Assembly (NCBI RefSeq): GCF_007747995.1
Contig: NZ_CP036276.1
Coordinates: forward strand, 6,376,001-6,440,000
Reading direction: 5' to 3'
DNA from: Symmachiella dynata
Lineage (GTDB): Bacteria > Planctomycetota > Planctomycetia > Planctomycetales > Planctomycetaceae
Length of the DNA: 64,000 bases
Shown in pieces: positions 53,483 through 62,900 of the stretch. The notes beneath the pieces were generated by a model. It was not told where the DNA came from and ran no database searches. It was given only the letters and a program-made list of their open reading frames with translations. The translations under genes and the position numbers were made by a program. Numbering within the stretch: position 1 is the first letter of the stretch; every line of letters begins with the position of its first letter.

Positions 53483-54590
53483 ATGGACAACGAATTACGC
53501 GGCACCTGTCAAGGAATCTTGGATCGCATTGTTCAGCTCAGAGACTCTCTTTGACTTAGCTGGCAAACAGACTCGCTCGCAGGAAATCAACGAACTGATG
53601 GGGGCTCCCGGATTTTGGGACGACCAAGAGAAGGCGCAAGCGCTGGTCGGCGAATTGCGCCGGATCACACTGACGATCAAACCGTTGACGGAGTTGGAAG
53701 AAAGCTCCGAAGAGATGGAAGTGCTGATGGAATTCTCCGAGGAGGACGACTCCGGCGAGAGTACGACCGAATTGGAAAGTCTCGCCAAGCAACTTGAAAA
53801 ACGTCTGGAGGCGATGGAACTCAAGGCGATGATGAGCCGACCCGAGGATGGTTGCAACGCCTATGTCAGTATCCAAGCCGGCGAGGGCGGCACCGACGCA
53901 TCCGACTGGGCGGCGATGTTGTTGCGTATGTATCAGCGTTGGAGCGAAGACAACGGCTACTCGACAGAACTGATTGATATCTCCGCAGCGGAGGAAGCCG
54001 GAATCCGCAGTGCCACGATCGCCATCCGCGGCGATTATGTGTACGGATATCTGAAAGGCGAAGTCGGCAATCATCGGCTGATTCGCATTAGCCCGTTTGA
54101 CTCCGCCGGCCGCCGTCAAACGTCCTTTGCTGCTATCGATATTGTGCCTGAAATCGAGGACGATCTCGACATCGATATCAACTGGGACAAGGATGTGCGA
54201 GAAGACACCTACCGCGCCAGCGGGGCAGGGGGGCAGCACGTTAACAAGACCTCGTCGGCCATCCGCTTAACGCACGAATCGACCGGTGTGGTTGTGCAAT
54301 GCCAAAACGACCGCAGCCAACACAAAAACCGAGCGACAGCGCGGAAGATGTTGCAGGCCAAGCTGTACCAAATCGAGCAGGAAAAGCGGGACAGTGAATT
54401 GGCCGCCAAGCGGGGGGACAAATCCCGTATTGGATTTGGTGGTGAAACGATCCGCTCCTACGTGTTGCATCCGCAACAACAGGTCAAGGATCACCGCACA
54501 ATGCATACCTCGTCCAACCCCACCCGCGTTTTGGACGGCGACTTAAATGCGTTTATCGAAAGCTACCTGCGGTGGAGCTTGACGAATTAG
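53483..54590 (+). CDS. prfB: Peptide chain release factor 2 with programmed +1 frameshift
   Basis: RF2 reads UAA/UGA stops. The first 23 codons ([19 protein letters not shown]..) end at in-frame TGA 53552-53554, inside the classic slip site CTT-TGA-C. Reading resumes at GAC 53553 in the +1 frame ([16 protein letters not shown]) and continues to 54590, giving 368 residues. The GGQ loop ([19 protein letters not shown]) and the RF2-specific SPF tripeptide ([13 protein letters not shown]) are present. The slip is autoregulatory: low RF2 favours frameshifting. The Shine-Dalgarno-like stimulator (CTCAGAGACT) is weaker than the usual AGGGGG. Confidence 0.95.
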
Positions 54591-54597
54591 GCTCGCG

Positions 54598-54620
54598 GCT
54601 TGAGGGGTGAGGCCTGAGGA
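54598..54620. repeat. Fragment of the TGAGG-type dispersed repeat
   Basis: GGCTTGAGGGGTGAGGCCTG lies just after prfB. It matches the first-end motif of the repeats at 23421 and 39678 but lacks the GCCACC end. Confidence 0.5.
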
Positions 54621-54652
54621 AAGTGCGCGCGTCGTTTGGCCGTCTATTGATA

Positions 54653-55120
54653 TCAATCGGTGACTTCGGCCCAGACGGCCAATTGCACGGCGGCGTCCAG
54701 CGGCATTTCGCTCACCCCCAAGGCCACGCGTGTGTGCCGACCGGCGTCGCCGAATAACTCGACGAGAAGTTCCGAAGCGCCGTTGAGCACCTGTGGCTGA
54801 TGCTGAAACCCCGGAGCGGAGTGGACATAACCTTCCACACGGACAATCCGCGAGACCTGTTGCAGGTCACCGATGCAGGCTTTGATCTGCGCCAGGGCAT
54901 TGACTACACAGATCCGGGCAGCATCGATCCCCTGTTGTTCGTGCAGTTCAGTCCCCAACTTTCCGCTAAAGACGATCTCCTTACCGATGAAGGGCAATTG
55001 CCCACTGGTGACCACCAGGTTGCCGGTCCGCAGCACGGGAACATAGTTGCCCACCGCTGCCGGCGGGGTGGGAAGATCGTAACCAAGTTCTTGCAGCTTT
55101 TCTTCGATCGTTTGGCTCAT
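54653..55120 (-). CDS. RidA/YjgF-family protein
   Basis: A 155-residue protein of the RidA-like fold: [40 protein letters not shown], and [21 protein letters not shown]. RidA deaminates reactive enamine/imine intermediates. The subgroup here (longer N-terminus with [15 protein letters not shown], no terminal Arg-containing signature of true RidA) is the less-studied YjgH/endoribonuclease-like branch. It is monocistronic and faces prfB. Confidence 0.85.
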   Translation of the reverse strand: MSQTIEEKLQELGYDLPTPPAAVGNYVPVLRTGNLVVTSGQLPFIGKEIVFSGKLGTELHEQQGIDAARICVVNALAQIKACIGDLQQVSRIVRVEGYVHSAPGFQHQPQVLNGASELLVELFGDAGRHTRVALGVSEMPLDAAVQLAVWAEVTD

Positions 55121-55239
55121 CGAGCTGGCTCGCAGTTAATTCGTGGGTTGGTATTTGAGTGACAGTTCAGCGGACGCGCATCATAACCAAACTCGCCCCG
55201 CAAGCCCAATGCCTACGGTCAGGTTTGCCGTCACGCGTG

Positions 55240-58200
55240 CTAAGCCGCGCTACGCCATTTATTGCGAGGAATCGCCCCCAGCAAAATGACGGCCATCTGA
55301 CTGACCCAGAACATGGCCAAGGCTTTGAGCACACCGTCGGTAAAGCCGTAGGAATGCAGGCCGATTCCTAATTCGTTCACGCCGAACCAGGACCAAGCGG
55401 TGACGATGTTGCCGAAGATGGCCAGCATGGCCAGCCCGCGATCTTTGACCATTCCGCCCCAGCGGGCATGCAGAATCAACGCGTTCCACAACACAATGAT
55501 CAAGGCACCGTTTTCCTTCGGGTCCCAACCCCAAAAACGTCCCCACGAATCATCGGCCCATAATCCGCCCAACACCGTGCCGAAGAAACTAAAGAACAGG
55601 GCAAAACAAACCGTGCCGTAAATCATGCGGCTCATCGTCTTGCTGTTTTGTGGTGTGAATGTGGTGGTAAAGACACCCCAGATTACATAGATCAGACCCA
55701 ACATGCCGGCCACGAATGTCGTCGCGTAACCCAACGTAATGCAGACCACGTGTGTCGCCAACCAGAACTGCGTGTCGAGCACTGCTTGCAACACGCCGAT
55801 AGTATCGCCATCGTTGGAAAGCATGTGCGCGATTCCCAGGGAGACAAAACCGGCCGTTGAGGCAATTACGTTGCCGACCCCGATTTTGAAGATCAGTTCC
55901 AGCACAATCCCCATCAACACAGCCGCTAGTCCGATGAAGACCGCCGAGCTGTACAGGTTGGTCACCGGGGGACGGCCGGAGATATACATCCGCATGATCA
56001 CCGCTGCCATCTGCACGCCGCACAGCAAGACAATCAGCCAAAAGGCGGCGCGATTGAAGGGACGGGTCCACCCCAACCAGGAAAGTGCCGTCAGCACAAA
56101 TGCCAAGATATACAGCGCTGCCGAGTAATAGAATGGCGATGCATGGTTAAACCATGCTTCGGCATTGACCTTGGCAGGGCGGTAATCGACCGGGCGCTCT
56201 GTGGCCAACAATTCGTTGTAATCTTCCACGCCGCGATTAAACGCTTTGGCATCTCCCGCTTTATAGGCATCAAAAATCCCCTTCAGCGCCGCCGTCGCAG
56301 GGTTTCCAGCTTCACGCTGCAAATCCACGGTCATGAAATAGTTGACCCATGCCATCGAAAATGGTTCCCAACCGTCCCCAGTGGCCTCTTCGTCCTGCGG
56401 GGTTGGTACTGAGCGCGGCGGTTGCATGCGGCTGAGGGCCTGGTTCGCCGCGCGGGCACGCTCCAAGACTTCCTTGGTGAGCATCAAGGTTTTCATCGCT
56501 GCTTCGCGGTTGTTCTTGAATTCCTCCTCCGTCGGCAAGGGGGGGAACTCGGCAGCTACGAATGCGGCTTGCAGCAACGTATAGCGGCGGACGCGTTTGT
56601 CGAGTTCTAAAACCTTGCGCTGAAACACGCTGAGGTGTTCGGCCCCTTGGTCGCGCGAGACCTCCCGCGCTTTATCGACCTGCTCGTTAAATTCCACCGC
56701 CTTAGGCCGCAGTTCCGATAACGAATACAGATACCCTTTACGCGGCTTGAGACCCAGATTCTGCTGAACTTCGAGGTTCTCAATCCGAAAGACCCGATGC
56801 TCTTCAGCCGCATCGGTCCCCGCTGCGACATCCAAAAACCAGCGGATGGCGGGTTGACGTTTGACGTTGTTGTCCTTGAAATCCTGCTTGTTGGAAATGA
56901 TCCGCATGCTATTGCGGGCCAATGTGTCGAACGGCTTCACGCGGCCTTCGAAGACCAACGGCAATTTGCCGAATGCGTACAGATCCATTTCGCCCTCAGC
57001 TGTCCGAGGCGGCATCGAGACGCGGAGCAGATACAGTGCGCAAATCCCCACGATCAACACCGGGAACCACTGCGCGGCCATCCCGGCCAAGGTCTTGTCA
57101 GGCTCTTCGAGCGGAGGCAGCACGCCGTCGTCATCCGTTTTTGAGGAGGACTTCTCGACCGCCTTGGCCGCGGCAACGGGGCGGGACTGGCGATCCATGA
57201 AACGGATCAACACCATGCCAAACTGCGCCAACATGCCGATGACCACAATCATGCAACAGACATAGGGAATCATCCAGCCTGGGTTGCTGACGACCTGCAA
57301 CGTGGTCGTTTCGGTTCCGGTCCGTGGATCTTGAAAATAACCGCTTTGATAGAACGTTTCTCCGGCGAATCGCAACGGGTTGTTCATCCAGATTTTGACT
57401 TCACGATCAACCTTGCGCGACTTATCTACGAGTTGAATATTCGAGGAATAATTCCGCGGGGTATCGGTGCCCAGGTAGTCATCCTTGCGAACGTCGAGCA
57501 GCGTGACCTGATAGTCCTTATAGGTTCGCTTGAACCGCATCGCCACGTCGTAGGCTTTCCCGTCAGGAGCAGCCACCGAATCGCTGAAATCGACGTTCGA
57601 TAAGAAGAGGCCGACGAGGTAAGTCCCCAATTCCTCGCCTGTTTTTTTATCCGTGAATTTCAAATAGGCGGAGGTCAAATCGACGCTGCTGTTGCTGTCC
57701 GCCCCGGTACTCGCCTTGGCTTCATCAACCGTCCATTGCTGCCCCACACCCGCGGTCGCTGGCGTTTTTTCGCCCGGCTTAAGTTTGCGGGCATTGGAAT
57801 TTTGCAGGAACTTGACAACTTCAATGTCAAACGGCAAGAACTCATGTTTGATTTTCGCGCCGGTTTTGAGCATCGATTTGGGGATCACAACGACGTCGTC
57901 GGTTTCCTTCCCCGAGGGATCAATGACGGCGAGTTCCACTTCGCGGATGTCGCGGACGAAGTTCGCTGTTTGGTTTTCGCTGACCGTTAATTGCGCTTCC
58001 TCGTTGGTCAGGCCCACGTACAGTTCGTTGAACATCAACAGCGCGATGCCCCAGTGCAACAAGACGATCCCGCCCCGTTTTTTGAACAGCAGCAGACATC
58101 CCCCCAATAACACCACTCCGGCGAACGAGGCTTTGATCAACTGCCACAAAATCCGCATTTCCGATTCGCCCAGGAATCCGGCGTCCGGTTGGAACACGTA

Positions 58201-58881
58201 ATACAGGAAGAGGCCGCCAATGGAGACGTTGACAATTGCCAACGCCCAGCACAGCAATTTGCGCTGCGTGCCGACTTGAAAGAGCGCATATCCCGTTCCC
58301 AACCAGGCTGCCCCCAGTCCGGCCAACGAGAGATACCACAATGTTTTCCACTCCAATTTGGGAGCGATTGAGAATCCGGCCTGGTTGGTTCCACTGGCAA
58401 TCACCAACCAAGTCACAAACATGCCGACGGCGAGCAATGCAAATCCCGCGATCCGCTGCGATCCTTTGGCTTGCAGTTTAAAACGAATGCCGTGGGCAGC
58501 GAGCAAGTTGATGCCCATCAATCCGCCGATCAACCAGCCGCCGGGAAACGGAAAGGTCAGCGGCAAACTCACGGTCTCGGAGATTCGAAGCGACTCAGGA
58601 ATGTCCCAACCGGGGAAGAACGAGGGGGGGAACAAGACTTTCAGTGGAACCCAGGCAATCGCGGTACGGAAGTAATCATCCATCACCTGCCAAATGTCAT
58701 CCTGCGCCTGAGCCAACGTGCCGATCAACACCAGTACGATCGCCAATGCGAACAGCACCACGGTGAATTTCAGCGAGGCTAACGGCTTGAGCAGCGGATT
58801 GATGTTGGCGCGCACAGAGAGTGAGTCCAGGCGTTCATCGTCAAGTGCCACGGTCTTAGAATGGGTTGTGGTACCGGCCAC
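55240..58881 (-). CDS. Cytochrome c assembly fusion protein ResB-CcsA
   Basis: A 1213-residue membrane protein joining both subunits of the system II cytochrome c synthetase. The N-terminal ResB half has paired membrane helices and a periplasmic domain (residues about 300-560). A linker with FDTLARNSMRIISNKQDFKD joins it to CcsA, which has about eight helices, the tryptophan-rich heme motif WGRFWGWDPKENGALI and external His residues (LATHVVCITLGYA; GLHSYGF). It ligates heme to CxxCH sites outside the membrane. GTG 58881 with GGAG 6 bp upstream directly follows the stop of the preceding gene (TAA-A-GTG). Confidence 0.9.
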   Translation of the reverse strand: MAGTTTHSKTVALDDERLDSLSVRANINPLLKPLASLKFTVVLFALAIVLVLIGTLAQAQDDIWQVMDDYFRTAIAWVPLKVLFPPSFFPGWDIPESLRISETVSLPLTFPFPGGWLIGGLMGINLLAAHGIRFKLQAKGSQRIAGFALLAVGMFVTWLVIASGTNQAGFSIAPKLEWKTLWYLSLAGLGAAWLGTGYALFQVGTQRKLLCWALAIVNVSIGGLFLYYVFQPDAGFLGESEMRILWQLIKASFAGVVLLGGCLLLFKKRGGIVLLHWGIALLMFNELYVGLTNEEAQLTVSENQTANFVRDIREVELAVIDPSGKETDDVVVIPKSMLKTGAKIKHEFLPFDIEVVKFLQNSNARKLKPGEKTPATAGVGQQWTVDEAKASTGADSNSSVDLTSAYLKFTDKKTGEELGTYLVGLFLSNVDFSDSVAAPDGKAYDVAMRFKRTYKDYQVTLLDVRKDDYLGTDTPRNYSSNIQLVDKSRKVDREVKIWMNNPLRFAGETFYQSGYFQDPRTGTETTTLQVVSNPGWMIPYVCCMIVVIGMLAQFGMVLIRFMDRQSRPVAAAKAVEKSSSKTDDDGVLPPLEEPDKTLAGMAAQWFPVLIVGICALYLLRVSMPPRTAEGEMDLYAFGKLPLVFEGRVKPFDTLARNSMRIISNKQDFKDNNVKRQPAIRWFLDVAAGTDAAEEHRVFRIENLEVQQNLGLKPRKGYLYSLSELRPKAVEFNEQVDKAREVSRDQGAEHLSVFQRKVLELDKRVRRYTLLQAAFVAAEFPPLPTEEEFKNNREAAMKTLMLTKEVLERARAANQALSRMQPPRSVPTPQDEEATGDGWEPFSMAWVNYFMTVDLQREAGNPATAALKGIFDAYKAGDAKAFNRGVEDYNELLATERPVDYRPAKVNAEAWFNHASPFYYSAALYILAFVLTALSWLGWTRPFNRAAFWLIVLLCGVQMAAVIMRMYISGRPPVTNLYSSAVFIGLAAVLMGIVLELIFKIGVGNVIASTAGFVSLGIAHMLSNDGDTIGVLQAVLDTQFWLATHVVCITLGYATTFVAGMLGLIYVIWGVFTTTFTPQNSKTMSRMIYGTVCFALFFSFFGTVLGGLWADDSWGRFWGWDPKENGALIIVLWNALILHARWGGMVKDRGLAMLAIFGNIVTAWSWFGVNELGIGLHSYGFTDGVLKALAMFWVSQMAVILLGAIPRNKWRSAA

Positions 58882-58882
58882 T

Positions 58883-59656
58883 TTAGGCTCCGTCAGAAGA
58901 GGAAAACTGAATCGATCGCAAGAACGTCTCGAATGCGGGCTTTTCACGTGCCGCCAACGCAGACGGGGCTCGCAATTTGAAGAACCAAACGTTGCCCGCA
59001 CGCATGACAATCGCCCCTAGAATTGTTTCTTGTTTTGCCGCCGATTCCGGACCGACCAACTCGACAAACAATCCTTCCGTCCCGCCGATCGACATCTGTG
59101 TCGAATTGGCTTTTAAGTCTTCTTCGGTGGTGTCGGGCAAATTGACTTGCCCCCGCCAACGATTGATATTCGCTAACAGGCCACCCACATTTCCGGGGAG
59201 GCTGATGGCTGTGACTTCCCCGTTGTTGTCTCCGCCAGGAATTTCGAAAGCAGCTTTACGCATTCCCCCGGCGGCAATCTCCTTCCAACCCTCTGGAACT
59301 TCATACGTTAATTTCTCAGCCGCTGCGGGCGCGGAAGGCGGCATGGGCGGCCGTGCCGATTTGGGTTGTTTCGGAGCCGTATAACGCCGGATTTGATCCT
59401 GATTTCCAAATCCAATTTGAGGACCCGACAAAAACATGCCAGCCAACAAAGGAGCCATGCAAACCAGTTGAAGCAGAAATGGGCGGCCCGCTTTGGACCA
59501 ATTCGTGATCAGAAAATAGAACGCGAAAAAGGGGATAAACAGACATCCCAGGCACGACCAAATACTCTTCTCGTAGGCTACCAATAAAAACCAAAAACTA
59601 GCCACGAGGCCACCGACGCCGCCGATGACCTGCAACAGCATCCCAAGTATTTCCAT
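58883..59656 (-). CDS. Membrane protein with exported C-terminal domain, coupled to ResB-CcsA
   Basis: A 257-residue protein starting at ATG 59656 with GGAGG 10 bp upstream. Three hydrophobic segments occupy the first 80 residues, followed by a Pro/Ala/Gln linker and a soluble domain (LTYEVPEGWKEIAAGGMRKA; GNVWFFKLRAPSALAARE) resembling PsbP/DUF1795-like domains that follow membrane anchors. Its stop is one base from the cytochrome assembly start, so translation is coupled. A helper role in cytochrome assembly is possible but unproved. Confidence 0.72.
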   Translation of the reverse strand: MEILGMLLQVIGGVGGLVASFWFLLVAYEKSIWSCLGCLFIPFFAFYFLITNWSKAGRPFLLQLVCMAPLLAGMFLSGPQIGFGNQDQIRRYTAPKQPKSARPPMPPSAPAAAEKLTYEVPEGWKEIAAGGMRKAAFEIPGGDNNGEVTAISLPGNVGGLLANINRWRGQVNLPDTTEEDLKANSTQMSIGGTEGLFVELVGPESAAKQETILGAIVMRAGNVWFFKLRAPSALAAREKPAFETFLRSIQFSSSDGA

Positions 59657-60116
59657 AGCAATAAATCCTCCGGGGGAAATCACCCCGGCTAGGTCGAAAG
59701 TTATGTCTAAATGTTGGTACCGGCAAATGCCCGTCCCATACGTTACTTGCTCAACGTTTCAAGCAATGAAATCCTTGGAGCCATGTTACTCAGGGAGAAT
59801 TGTTGGGCAAAGTTGGCAGCCTATGTGGTCTGCCGAGGAACAGGTTGAAAATCAGGAATGCGCGGACCGAGAGCGCCTGATAACGCCGCGGGGAACCAGC
59901 GCGGGGGGAGCCTGAAAAAACGGGTTTTCCAGGCCAACGCCATGTTTAGGAGGGTTAGATCTTATTATAGGCCCGCAGTCCGCAAAAAGTACACGCTGAC
60001 TTGTCGGATGTGCTGAAAAATACCGGGAAACCCCCGCGCACCCGGAAAACATGGCGTACACTTCGGTGCTGAAGTCACCGTTTCTCCTCGACACCTAAAA
60101 CCCCAAAGGTAGCATG
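59657..60116. other. Divergent intergenic region
   Basis: About 460 bp with promoters expected in both directions. A leftward frame of 80 residues (59852-60094) has no start signal or recognisable sequence. No hairpin or repeat found. Confidence 0.35.
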
Positions 60117-60383
60117 ATGCTACGCGCAGCAATATTCGCCTGTGGAATCTTCGTTTCCCTCTGCGGAACCGCATTCCTCATGACCGATAAAATCGTAGTT
60201 TTCCCCAAACGCGAAGCGGTCGCGCTGATGAAGTTGGAAGCGCCCCGGCGTGATCCACTGGGAGCGATACTCTACGGCGCCGTCGCCCCGCGCCGCGAGA
60301 TTGTGGTCCCCGAATGGGCCGCTTATGCGACTCTCTCCACCGGAGCCGTCGCGGCTGTACTGGCACTGGGTAAGGGACGTTGA
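60117..60383 (+). CDS. Small membrane protein of unknown function
   Basis: An 88-residue protein with two hydrophobic segments (LRAAIFACGIFVSLCGTAF at the N-terminus and AAYATLSTGAVAAVLALG at the C-terminus) and a basic middle loop. AAAGG lies 7 bp before this ATG; an adjacent upstream ATG (60114) is also possible. The family is not recognised. Confidence 0.6.
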   Translation: MLRAAIFACGIFVSLCGTAFLMTDKIVVFPKREAVALMKLEAPRRDPLGAILYGAVAPRREIVVPEWAAYATLSTGAVAAVLALGKGR

Positions 60384-60418
60384 GCTCTGTCCGTTCACAA
60401 AACCGCGAAGACAATTGC

Positions 60419-61681
60419 TTATTGATTCTTGGATTCGTCCGTACGAGGATCGGTTCGCAAATAACGCTCCAACGCCAACCCCAATCGCTGGCCAATCATC
60501 TGATACCCGGTTGGATGACTGTGCGGCGTGTTCCAGGCGGTTTCTAAAGTCATGCCGACCACGTGGTCCCGCATGTTCTGTCTAATCCAATTGGCCGAAA
60601 TCCGCTTCCACAACGGATCGTATTGCGGGCCGGTGGTCGGTAGATCTTTTTCCAACGGCCAAGGCTCAACGAACTCCAAGCGGCTCGCAGCGATAAAACG
60701 CTCTTGGTGCCCACGTTGCTGTTCGGAGACCAAACTCGGTGCGGCAACGTAAAAGTACGGCCGCGGCGAATTGGCGCCGGGATTGTGTAAGTCAATGAAC
60801 GCAACCAAACGTTGTTGCTGATCCAACGCTTGCAGTTTTTGCATGGCAGCTTTGACGGCGTTCCATTGCGTGTCGGCAAACCATCCACGATTGTGATCGT
60901 AGGGACGTTGGTTCTTTCCGCCATTGCCTGTCGCCGTATTGTCGATGTCCATGATCGGCACGAAATAGACAACTGTCTGTTTGCGCAGTTGCACGGCGCG
61001 GGGATCATCACCCGTGAGCCATTCCACGAATCCGCGTCCCACCCAACTCGCGCCCGATTCCCAAGCGTGTTGCCGCGCTTGGACCCACACCGCCATCCGC
61101 GTGCCGTCATCATCGCCACCTTCGGTGACAGTGAGCGCAGGAACAACGCGACCGGCACGTGTGCGACAAAGCGTAAATGCCTTCGCATGCGGAGACGACT
61201 TGTCCAGTCTTTTGGCCAAAGCTTCGGCGTCGCTGGGAACAAACGGCGGGCCCCAAGCAAACCAAGCGGTGGTTGCATCAATCTTCGCCGTCCAGACAGC
61301 GCGATCCTTGTCGCGCACGCCGGGCTGGGTTTGCGTCCACTGCTTCTGGTCGATGCTCATTGCCGCTCGGCTCGGCAACGCCCAATTCGCGCTGAGCGCT
61401 TGTCCGTTGGTGCGTTTGAGTTGGTCCGCCACAACCTCCAAGCGAATGGTTTCGCCCGGCTGAATTCCGTCCAGGCGAAAATACCACCAACAGGGCCAAC
61501 CGAATTGGGGATCTCCGGCCGGGCGGATCGAGACGCGACGTGCGGTTTGATCAATCTGCACAACCTGAGCCGATCCGCCGGGAAAATCGGACGTGACCCG
61601 AAGCTCCTCGGCGCAAAGCGTTGTCGTACAAACAGCGATCGCGAAAAACGCCGCAACGCCTTTTACAATGTCAGACAGCAT
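60419..61681 (-). CDS. Exported M14-like zinc carboxypeptidase
   Basis: A 420-residue protein with a signal peptide (VAAFFAIAVCTTTLCAEEL). An N-terminal beta domain (FGWPCWWYFRLDGIQPGETI) resembles that of cytosolic-carboxypeptidase-type M14 enzymes. The metallopeptidase domain has zinc ligands His205 and Glu208 (QHAWESG) and His299 (IDLHNPG), and a late catalytic Glu in GMTLETAWNT. It likely trims peptides or amides outside the cytoplasm. It starts 17 bp after the stop of the SMP-30-like gene and forms a unit with it. Confidence 0.78.
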   Translation of the reverse strand: MLSDIVKGVAAFFAIAVCTTTLCAEELRVTSDFPGGSAQVVQIDQTARRVSIRPAGDPQFGWPCWWYFRLDGIQPGETIRLEVVADQLKRTNGQALSANWALPSRAAMSIDQKQWTQTQPGVRDKDRAVWTAKIDATTAWFAWGPPFVPSDAEALAKRLDKSSPHAKAFTLCRTRAGRVVPALTVTEGGDDDGTRMAVWVQARQHAWESGASWVGRGFVEWLTGDDPRAVQLRKQTVVYFVPIMDIDNTATGNGGKNQRPYDHNRGWFADTQWNAVKAAMQKLQALDQQQRLVAFIDLHNPGANSPRPYFYVAAPSLVSEQQRGHQERFIAASRLEFVEPWPLEKDLPTTGPQYDPLWKRISANWIRQNMRDHVVGMTLETAWNTPHSHPTGYQMIGQRLGLALERYLRTDPRTDESKNQ

Positions 61682-61698
61682 CCGGTGAAGCTTTCCGC

Positions 61699-62808
61699 TT
61701 ACGATATGTGCGCACCCTTGGTCTCGACATACACCGCATACAGCGACTGGCTGGCGGTCATGAACAGACGATTGCGTTTCGTGCCGCCGAAGCAGACGTT
61801 GGAGCAAATTTCGGGCAGCAGGATTTGCCCGATACGGTCGCCATCGGGAGCAAAGATGTGCACGCCGTCGTAACCTTCGCCAACCCACCCGGCACTGGCC
61901 CAGATGTTGCCATCTTCATCGGCGCGAATCCCGTCAGCGAATCCCGCCTTGCCGTCGAGTTCCATTGACGCAAACACTTGGCGATTGGCCAACGTCTTGC
62001 CGTCAACGACATCCCAGACTTTGATGTCTTTCGGTGCGTCGGGGTAGTGCGACGCCCCGGTGTCGGCGACGTAGAGTTTTTTGTAATCGGGTGAAAAGCA
62101 GAGGCCGTTGGGTTTGTAGATCTCGTCAGCGACCTTGTCCATCTTGCCGGTTTTGGCATCGATACGATAGACCGCTTCCTTGATATGCAGTGGTCCCTTG
62201 ACCCCTTCGTAGTTCAGCAAGCTGCCGTAACCCGGGTCGGTGAACCAGATGGCCCCGTCGTGAGGGTGCACGACCGCATCGTTGGGAGCGTTGAGCGGTT
62301 TGCCTTCCCATTTGTCGGCCAAGACAGTCATGCTGCCGTCGTATTCATATCGCACAACGCGGCGGTGTCCGTGCTGACACGAGATTTGCCGTCCCTGATA
62401 GTCGAAGGTGTTGCCGTTGCTGTTTCCCACCGGATTGCGAAACGTGCTGACATGTCCGTCTTCTTCCAGCCAGCGATGTTGGACGTTATTGGGAATGTCA
62501 CTCCACAACAAATACTTCCCGACTCCGTTCCAGGCCGGCCCTTCGGCCCACAGCGTGCCACGATATAGCCGTTGAATCGGCGCGTTGCCCAATTTGTATT
62601 TGGCGAATCGAGGATCTAAGACCACCACATCGGGATCGGGATATCGAACGGGTGGCGCATCAGGACCGTAATCCCGTCCAAAGGCGAGATTGGCCGTCGC
62701 TGCCGCAGTTGCCGCAGCGGTGGCCAGAAACGAACGGCGTCCCAATCGAACGGCGGGCGCGGACGCCGGAACGTTCTCCTCAGCGTTTCCGTTGGCGATT
62801 TCAGTCAT
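61699..62808 (-). CDS. Tat-exported SMP-30/gluconolactonase-like protein
   Basis: A 369-residue six-bladed propeller protein. A twin-arginine signal GRRSFLATAAATAAATANLA lies at about 23-42. Family segments: LWAEGPAWNGVGKYLLWSDI (metal-binding Glu), FDYQGRQISCQHGHRRVVRY, PNDAVVHPHDGAIWFTDPGY (Asn/Asp ligands), KPNGLCFSPDYKKLYVADTG and FADGIRADEDGNIWASAG. It probably hydrolyses sugar lactones outside the cytoplasm. The downstream peptidase may be co-expressed. Confidence 0.88.
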   Translation of the reverse strand: MTEIANGNAEENVPASAPAVRLGRRSFLATAAATAAATANLAFGRDYGPDAPPVRYPDPDVVVLDPRFAKYKLGNAPIQRLYRGTLWAEGPAWNGVGKYLLWSDIPNNVQHRWLEEDGHVSTFRNPVGNSNGNTFDYQGRQISCQHGHRRVVRYEYDGSMTVLADKWEGKPLNAPNDAVVHPHDGAIWFTDPGYGSLLNYEGVKGPLHIKEAVYRIDAKTGKMDKVADEIYKPNGLCFSPDYKKLYVADTGASHYPDAPKDIKVWDVVDGKTLANRQVFASMELDGKAGFADGIRADEDGNIWASAGWVGEGYDGVHIFAPDGDRIGQILLPEICSNVCFGGTKRNRLFMTASQSLYAVYVETKGAHIS

Positions 62809-62900
62809 GGTTGTCTCCTCTCAAGGTGGAAGGTTCATCGTGACGGTTTGCGAAACAGAACGCGACTCAACCGCAGTCCCACATCACTCGAGTCAGATCA

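Noticed and set aside
53342-53554. Separate 70-codon gene ending at 53554
   Set aside because: Its end is the zero-frame leader of prfB before the CTT-TGA-C frameshift site, and its beginning is the dispersed repeat.
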